A stretch of DNA of 64,000 bases, from NCBI GenBank assembly GCA_017933935.1, contig JADWQK010002383.1, forward strand, positions 434,001 to 498,000, written 5' to 3'. Below the pieces are notes generated by a model that saw only the letters and a program-made list of their open reading frames with translations, was not told the origin of the DNA and made no database searches. Source of the stretch: Sesamia nonagrioides. Lineage: Eukaryota; Arthropoda; Insecta; Lepidoptera; Noctuidae. Below, piece after piece: positions 13,601 to 22,600 of this stretch. Numbering within the stretch: the stretch's first letter is position 1; every line of letters begins with the position of its first letter. The position numbers and the translations under genes were made by a program.

Positions 13601-16600
13601 ACAAATTCTTAAAATAATTATTAATGTCAATTAAATGTAATATTTTATTATTAAATGTCAAGTTGGACATTGTCATATTTAGTTCAAATCTAATCCTATT
13701 TTCTTCCTGTGGCAACTGGTCACTGTAAGGGAATGTAAACAAGACAACCTTTCCAATATTCTGATTGCTTAATGTTTCACAACTCTTAAGCAGTTCTCTT
13801 TTGCTCAAATTTCCCCTATTACCCACAAAAATTAACAATGTTGTATCCTGGGAAAAGTTACATTTAATAATTTTTTGCATAATTCCATATAAAGAACAAC
13901 CAGGCATACAGTAGTTCAAACGGGCCAATTGATGAATCAAACGCGGTCGATATCAATGATCGAGTCTTCGTAATGAAATTCATGGTAGCCACACTGAACC
14001 AACTATTTTAATATTTTTGACGCGAAATATTTAGTGGTTTGTGTTGCAAGCAGACCTTAGTCTGTTATCGGTTAATTAAAAATTAATCTCAAATCTCAGG
14101 TAGCTGTTGTCTTTGGGTTTCGGTAGATGGAAATCTACATCTGATCGACAGCTTGTATTAAACAACTTGTTCACAACTTGCTTGGCTTGTATTATTTTTC
14201 TCGGTGGTAGGCCATAACATCGGCTGCCGGCAGAAGTTACAACCCACCAGACAAAGTCTTGCTGCCAAGCGAATCGTCGTGTTCCGGCATGATGTCTGGT
14301 GAAGCCGTACGGAGGACGGGTCTGAGCAGTTGTGTTGCAATGTGTGGCGGGTACGATGCGCCAAATGTTGTTGTGTTGGGAGTTTGGTCGTGGAGAGTCT
14401 CCAGATCAATCTCCCTCTAGCGCAGCATCGTTTGGTCGTGTTGGTCTTAGGTTTAACATTGCATCACCTCGCTCAACTGCCGTCATCCTTCCTATTCCTA
14501 ATTTTTTTAAGTGAATAGGTTTAATAAACTAGTGCGCTTTACCATCAACGATTGCATCACTGCTTACCATCAGGCGGGATTGCAGTCAAACACTAGTTTA
14601 TAATTATTTAAAAGCTTTTTTGTTGCTTATATTCAGAATACTCTTGTGGCACCTAATTTTTTGTGACAATGTAGACCCAAGAGCTATGTGATTCACAATC
14701 TGGCAATTAATGTTCAACAAAACTGATTTTTCCTTCAAATTTCCTAGGTGACATGAGTCTATCAGAAGCAGTGTCGAATATTTCAAGTCCAGACTACCAA
14801 GATCAGGACGACATGTTCGAGACAGGACGCGAGTGTCCACGAATGGAACTTTCCGACCCCTCCGACTCAGACTCAACTATCCTAGTCTCCGAACCCTGCC
14901 ACAAACGAGCCAAATCCAACTCCTCATACTCAAATGAACACGGAAGTGACGTCACGTTGAACGGTGATCACAACAACGACTACAGGATAGTGATACAAGT
15001 GAAAGGTCCTGATAAACAAAACGCTAACGTGACGGAAAATGTAAATAATAATAACAATAGTAATTACACGCAGAATGGTAAAGAAAATGGACATAACTCA
15101 CCGGAAAATCAAGGATATCAGGTAAACGTCTCAAATGATCACTTTTTAAGAATTATATCTATACTAATATATAAAGCTGAAGAGTTTGTTTCTTTGAACG
15201 CGCTAATCTCAGGAACTATTGGTCCGATTTGAAAAATTCTTTTTTCATTAGATAAGTCTAATTCCAGGAAGGCTTTAGGTTATATAACACTTGAGACCAA
15301 TAGGAGTGAGGCATATAAAAAAAAACATATCGAAACCTACGCGGGTGGAACCGCGCGGTGCAGCTAGTTAACTATATTCTTCACCAATCTGACTTTCTAC
15401 TGTCTCATTCGAATTATATTTTAGTCAATGTTAAAAAAAATATAATTTACTTAGCCTAGCTTTTTTTGGTATAGTTATTATTTGAAACCTGAAGCATTAT
15501 TATCTAAATATTCAAAACTAAAAGGCATTAATTAAAAAAATAGGCTAAGAATCAGCATTTGTCGAAGGTCAGAATTACCAAAGAATGCCCCCCAAAACGC
15601 CCCTTTCACAATCTTACCTTTCAAAATTAGAATAGGTGTAGAATTAACTATGGTACTGAAGTAAGTTTGCAAATTCAAAATGCCAGAAGAAACCGTGACC
15701 AAAGAGGACAAGAATGCAAATAAATACATTTTCATTAATTCGGCGGTTTTATTTTATGTTTCCTTTCGAAGCAAAACCGTGTTTAATATAAATACCAATA
15801 GTATTTTATATTTCACTAATTTGTTCAATATTTCAGGAGCTTGGAAGCGGATCAGACGGCGGGTCTGACGAGGGCTCTGACGGCGACTCTCTGCACTCGT
15901 TCCACTATAGCCCGAAGGCCGTTGACATTCCCTCAGCCGAACGACTCGCCAAGAGATTGTACCACCTCGATGGCTTCAAGAAGTCTGATGTCTCCAGACA
16001 TTTGAGTAAAAAGTTAGTATTTATAGTTTATTAGGAAATTTGCATATTTTTAGCTGTTACTAAAAAAACTATGGGTTTTTAGTACCTTTTTATTTGCTTT
16101 TATTAACATATAAGCTTTTTAGTTTATAAAAAAAAAAAATCTCTAACTCTTTCATCTTGGAAAATGTTAATATATTTCCGGCTCTTACAATGCAGCCCTT
16201 TTCTCGTGCTAATTTTGCTATATTCGTTCTTCAGCAACGAGTTCTCCCGGGCGGTAGCAGAAGAGTACGTACGTCATTTCGAGTTTAGCGGTGCCACGTT
16301 AGACTCAGCGCTGCGGACCTTCCTCGCACGATTCGCGCTCAGCGGCGAGACGCAGGAGCGAGAAAGAGTGCTTGTTCACTTTTCACGCCGGTATCTAGAG
16401 TGTAACCCTGGCTCATTCAACTCGCAGGGTATGTATAATAGGGATGCTTCCTGCGGTAAAAAAAATGATTCTATTTAGTCTGTCATTCAGATTATAGAAA
16501 AATATTGGATAAGTATATTTTGTTTTATCAAATCAATAAAAATTTACAAATATAAAAGGCATCAAAGATCAGGAGTGGTGGCTGATGACGTCACTGCACG

Positions 16601-19600
16601 CTACACTCTTTAGCAGTGATGTCAAACGAGTTTTCAACGCACTGTGTCGTCTTCATTTTTTGTTTATATGAAAAAAAAAATACGTGTCTAGTATTTTTGG
16701 GAAATCTGACTGACTAATTAGAATTTTTTAGTCAACTACCCTATTCATTTTATTAAATTGTATTCATAATAATTGCACTTAACAACAAGTCATAATTTAT
16801 GTCCAAGAAAATCTATGTACATTCTAAGATTCCACCCTATTCATTTTAGTGAATTGTATTCATAATATTTGCACTTAACGACAGTCATATTTTATGTCCC
16901 AGAAAATCTATGTCCATTCTAAGATTCCAGAGAATCTTTGAGACACCGATTGCAATAGTGGTAAGGTATATTTAGTAAAATATAAGACACACATAAACAC
17001 TGTGTTAAATGTTTCTTTATGGTGTCCAATAAAGTAAATACAAAGTTATTTTTGTATACGCGAAACCCGAAACACGTGTCCAGTATTTTTAAGTAAAGAA
17101 TCTATGTATAAAATATCAAAAAGATATCATGACAAAGTTATGAGCTTGTTATGAGCTTGTTATGTTACCTGGTTGTCCCAACAAGAATATGGTCAACGCG
17201 CTATTTCACGCGTCTAGTATTATGATCAGCTGAGTTTGCCCTCGGTAACCACGCCACAATCATTTCTAAATGTATTTGGGAAAAAAATATAACATGGGAT
17301 AAAAATGATTGGAATCGATTCAGTTGCTTATACTAAACAAACTATATTTAGGTTTCGTATAAAGAAAAAATTACTGTTGTGTAAATAAATAAATATTAAG
17401 CCAAATCCATACTAATATTATAAATGCGAAAGTAACTCTGTCTGTCTGTCTGTTACGCTTTCCCGCTTAAACCTTTCAACCGATTTTGATGAAATTTGGC
17501 ACAGGCAATCTTTAGACCCTGAGAAAGAACATAGGCTACCTTCTATCCCGGAAAAATTTGATATTCCCGAGGGAAATCTAAAAAGCGCGATATAACCGAA
17601 CTCCACGCGGACGAAGCCGCGGGCGGAAAGCTAGTATAAAATATAATGCAAACATAGACATTTAAAACGGCCGACCGACGACTACCCAAGATACGAACAT
17701 GTTTCAGTTTGGGAGGCTTTGTCTTAAATTTATTTGCCTCTGTACATTTTAAATCACCTAAATATATGTAACTACTCTTTCTTGTAACGTTTTTGTACTT
17801 TCGAAATAAGTTATTATTATTATTAATAACTCTACAGACGCAGTCCACACCCTGACATGCGCCATAATGTTGCTGAACACGGACCTGCACGGGTGTGGCG
17901 GCGGCGGCACGTTCCGCCGCATGTCGTGCGCCGAGTTCATCGACAACCTCGCCGACCTCAACGACGGCGACAACTTCCCGCGCGACACGCTCAAGCAGCT
18001 CTACCACGCCATCCGCACGCAGCCGCTGCAGTGGGCCCTGTATGTATCGCCACACAGAACACAATGTTTTACACAAACTACAATTTGCCAGCGGCGGTGT
18101 TTCCGTCACACTACAATTTGAGTGTCTTCAAGGCTAGAGTGAATAGGCTTTTAATAAACTAGCGCGCTTTACCATCAACGATCGCATCACTGCTTACCAT
18201 CAGGCGGGATTGAGTTCAAGCGCTAGTTTATAACTTATAAAAAAAAACTACTCCTGTTCTTTTATGATGAATGGCGAAGGTGTCCACTGCACCTTTCAAT
18301 AAACTAATAACACTGGAAAATGAGAACATCGAAAACTTTTTTTTTTTCCAAATATACTTCTTCAACGTCATTAAAATTTGCAACTTTGATAGTGACTATT
18401 TACTGCACTTCTGGAACTCGTCTTGTCAGTCAGCTAGGAAATGCCGGCGCCATCTACATATCGGCTAAATTCGATAAAGAATAGAGGTAAACAAACCGTT
18501 GCTGGGCAACGACTTGTTTTCACCTAAAAGGGAGATGTTAACAACATTTTCTAGATAGATGAAGAATAATCCTACTTTCTAAATATAAACAGTTTATTTA
18601 TGTTTAGATATTTATGATTTACATAGAATGCTTAACCGATTTTTAATGAAATATGACATACATGTAAGCTAATTTCCTAATAGATAATTTTTTTACACAT
18701 ATAGGTACATATGTTATAGTCCATACTTGAAAGTATTATAGTGCATCTGTTATGCTATTGATTTGAAAAGTAGTTAAAATATGTAAAATTGTATAGACAA
18801 ATCTCTCAAATTTATTAGTTAGCTGAATTCAACAAAATGTGTTTAATACCTGGATTTCATCCATCTTTCTTTTTTTGTAGGGCTATCACGTAAAATTTAT
18901 GTCGATTTGTTATGGTTTTTCGAAATAAGTTCAAGTTAATTAATATGGCTGTTATTTTTATGGCTGCGATTCTATTGAAATATGCCACAATAGGAATTAT
19001 TAATAAATAGGCATGTAAAAGTCGATAATCATGTCAATAACAGGTGATTTGTATAATGTGAGTTGTGATAACCCTAAATTGGTTTGTTTACCTCTATTCT
19101 TTATCGAGCTTGGCACAAATATAGATTTAAAAATGTACCCGTAAAGTTGACGTGTGAAGTTTCTTAAAAGATTTGCTTACATTAATGATTTGATTGTAAT
19201 TCCAGTGACACGGAGGCGGTGGCAGGCGGCGCGGGGGAGGCACGGGGCGCGACGGGAGGGAACCCATTCCTGGACGTGCCCGACCTGGCGCGCGCCGTCG
19301 AGTACAAAAAGGGCTACGTCATGCGCAAGTGCTGCGTCGACGCCAACGGGAAGAAGAGTCAGTACATTTTGTAATCTAGCTGACTCCACCATATTATTTC
19401 CTGACTTTTTTTAACGCGATATTTTTGTATTGTCTAAGCAAAGGCGAAGTAGCGTTCTCTCAAATTGGTATCGAGTAATAGTCCCTATTCCTCAGATTTA
19501 GTATTACTTATAAAATAAAAATAATTACGCATATTCATCGGTTTCATCGTAAGTGAAGTGAAATTCATACAAAATCCCATAGAAAAAGGATGGACGTTCA

Positions 19601-22600
19601 GTTATTCCCGAATAAAAAAAAAACTGATACTTTTTATATATGTAATTTTGTATTGAACAAAATGAAGAAAGTTCTGTGCTGTCGTAAACTCCACATAAAG
19701 CTCCGAGTCAGGTTACTGATGTGCTACGTATGGCCTGTCGTCATGTACGGCTGCGAAGCATGGACTCTGAAAGAGGACACCACGCGACGCTTGCGGGCTT
19801 TTGAAATGTGGTGTTACCGTCGTATGCTACGTATAAGCTGGACCCAAAAGGTCAGAAATGACACCGTCCTTCAGCGCGTTCAAATGCCTCGAAAGTTGTT
19901 GCCCATCATAAAGAAACGCAAAATAGATTATCTCGGTCACGTGCTCCGACACGGTAGATATGCGCTACTCCAACTCATTATGATGGGCAAGGTAGAAGGA
20001 AAAAGGCGCGCTGGACGAAAGAGAAAGTCGTGGCTGCGTAACATCAGGGAGTGGACCGGCATTACTTCAGTCGAAAAACTGTTCCGACTCGCGGTTGACA
20101 AGACCGAGTACAAGAAGCTGACGGCCAACCTTCAGGATTGAAGAGGCACTGGAAGAAGAAGAAGAATTTTGTATTAATAATTTCGACCATTACGAATACT
20201 TTAAAATATAAAATTGTAAAAAAAGTTGTATGTTCTTAGTCCATCTTTACATAGAAGCTAATTGAATAATCCAGGTAGAAATTTTAAAAAGATACTTTTT
20301 TTGAAAAATGCATATATTTATAACTAAAACACAACTCCTTTCCTCCTCGTTGTTCGGAACAAACAATTAGTATTAATAATAATTATTTATATTTTTCTTC
20401 AGCTCCCTTCGGCCGTCGAGGTTGGAAGATGTTCTACTGTACGCTACGAGATTTGGTGCTTTATCTTCATAAAGACGAACATGGATTTAGGCGCAGTCAG
20501 ATGTCCGATAATTTACATAACGCTATTAGGTAAAATGAGTCTTATTTTCATTATAGTTTATTTAATGTAGTAAGAAATGATGAATTTTATCATGCCACTA
20601 CCACTGCACTGAAAACAATGAAGAAAACAAACGTAAGCAAACGGGCATATCTTAAAACCAAGAAAATGGCCATGTGACATCTACCAATTCGCACTGGCTC
20701 TGCATGGTAGATTCAGCCCATATACTTTAGGGGACTCCCATCAGTGTTTTCTCGGTGGTAGGCCATAACATCGGCTGCTGGCGGAAGTTACCACCCACCA
20801 GACAAAGTCTTGCCGCCAAGCGATTCGTCGTGTTCCGGCATGATGTCTGGTGAAGCCGTACGGAGGACGGGTCTGAGCAGTTGTGTTGCGATGTGTGTCT
20901 GGTACGATGGGCCAAATGTTGTTGTCTCGGGAATTTGGTCGTGGAGAGTCTCCAGATCAATCTCCCTCTAGCGCAGCATCGTTTGGTCGTGTTGGTCTTG
21001 GGTTTAACATTGCATCACCTCGCTCAACTGCCGTCATCCTTCCTATTCCTAAGTTTTTTAAGTGAATAGGCTTAATAAACTAGTGCGCTTTACACTCAAC
21101 GATTGCATCACTGCTTACCATCAGGCGGGATTGCAGTCAAGCACTAGTTTATAATTATTAAAAAAAAAAAAAAAAAAAAAGTTGGAATATTCACTATGTA
21201 TAGTGCCTTTATCCAGACCGTATCCTATAGACTAAAAGTCTCTGTATAAATTAGATATTTTCGGGGTATATGCCATTTGTAAATTAGTTCCTACTTTTTA
21301 CAATTATTTTTTTCTGGAATTTCTTTCTAAGTGTTATGCACGATTAAACTTCCTGTACTCTACGTAATATCTAATTTACACACTTTTATTTATAGAATAC
21401 ACCACGCATTAGCGACGAAAGCGACCGACTACACGAAAAAGCAGCACGTCTTTAGATTGCAGACTGCGGACCAGGCTGAATATTTATTTCAAACTAGGTA
21501 AGACTAAGAAGCGACTATACAATTCTTCAATTCTAATTATAATGCCTCTCTTAATTAATTATAATATAATTAATGGAAATATCGGCGATTGCCTTGTTCA
21601 CAACAAGTTCAGTGCATTTTGTTTTCTTTCTATTCAATTAGGAAAAGGACAGCAGATAAAAAAAAATGTGTTGCCATGTCAATATATGCATAGACTGTTT
21701 CGACAAGATTAAAAACATGGCTACCCAAAATACGTCAATTTAGGTTAAGCGCGGTTAATTTAAAATGAAAAAGATAATTTTTGTAAATGTGATTTTAATA
21801 TTGCAAAAATGCTGTAGTCAATTCCAAGACTCAGTCGCGGTCATAATTAGGGTTGCCACGAATAGTGATTTGGCCGAATACCGAAAACCGAATATTCTGC
21901 AACACTGTCGGCCGAAGCGCCGAATATTCGGCACTAAGTACATGCTTGTCGAACACGTAAAAAATACTAATACGACAAATCGTTTCGCGCCCTGTCTCAC
22001 AAGTGCGTGGGCGGGCGTGTGGCGTGCGGCCATTTCGTCGTTTGTTTCTATTGCTTTGTCAGATCATTATAAAAAATAAAACATTAAGACAAAAAAAAAA
22101 AAAAAAAAAAAAAATTACACTTACCTACGATTTTGTAGAAAAGTTCGTTTGTTAGTTATTTTTCAATTGTTTCAGTGTTAATAATTTTGTTATTTGGTAA
22201 TAAATACAAATCTAGAGTAATGTGATGTGTCTTTTTTGTCCATGATTAATATTCGGTATTCGGCCGAATAATAATGACAGCCTCCGTGGCATAGCGTTAG
22301 CGGACGTGGCCGCTGCGCAAGGTGGCGCGGGTTCGATCCCCGCACAGTGCGAATATTTGATTGCATGAATATGAATATTTGCACTGGTCTGGTCGTGCCT
22401 CGGAAAGCACATTAAGCCGTTGGTCCCGGTTGCCATACGAACATCTAGTGGCAGTCGTTAAAGGGTTGTTGGAGCCCTCAAAAAGTCCAACAATTGGTCA
22501 GCTGCAATGCTTCGATTTCGCCTTCGGGTTATGGAGGTCAGACGGCAGTCGCTTCACGGAAAATGTCGAAGTTTAGCTATATCAGCAGTTAGACTGGTAA

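Noticed and set aside
21840..22080. Open frame of 104 codons starting MKKIIFVNVILILQKCC, resembling a signal peptide
   Set aside because: It runs across the border and left part of the hAT-type MITE; not a gene.
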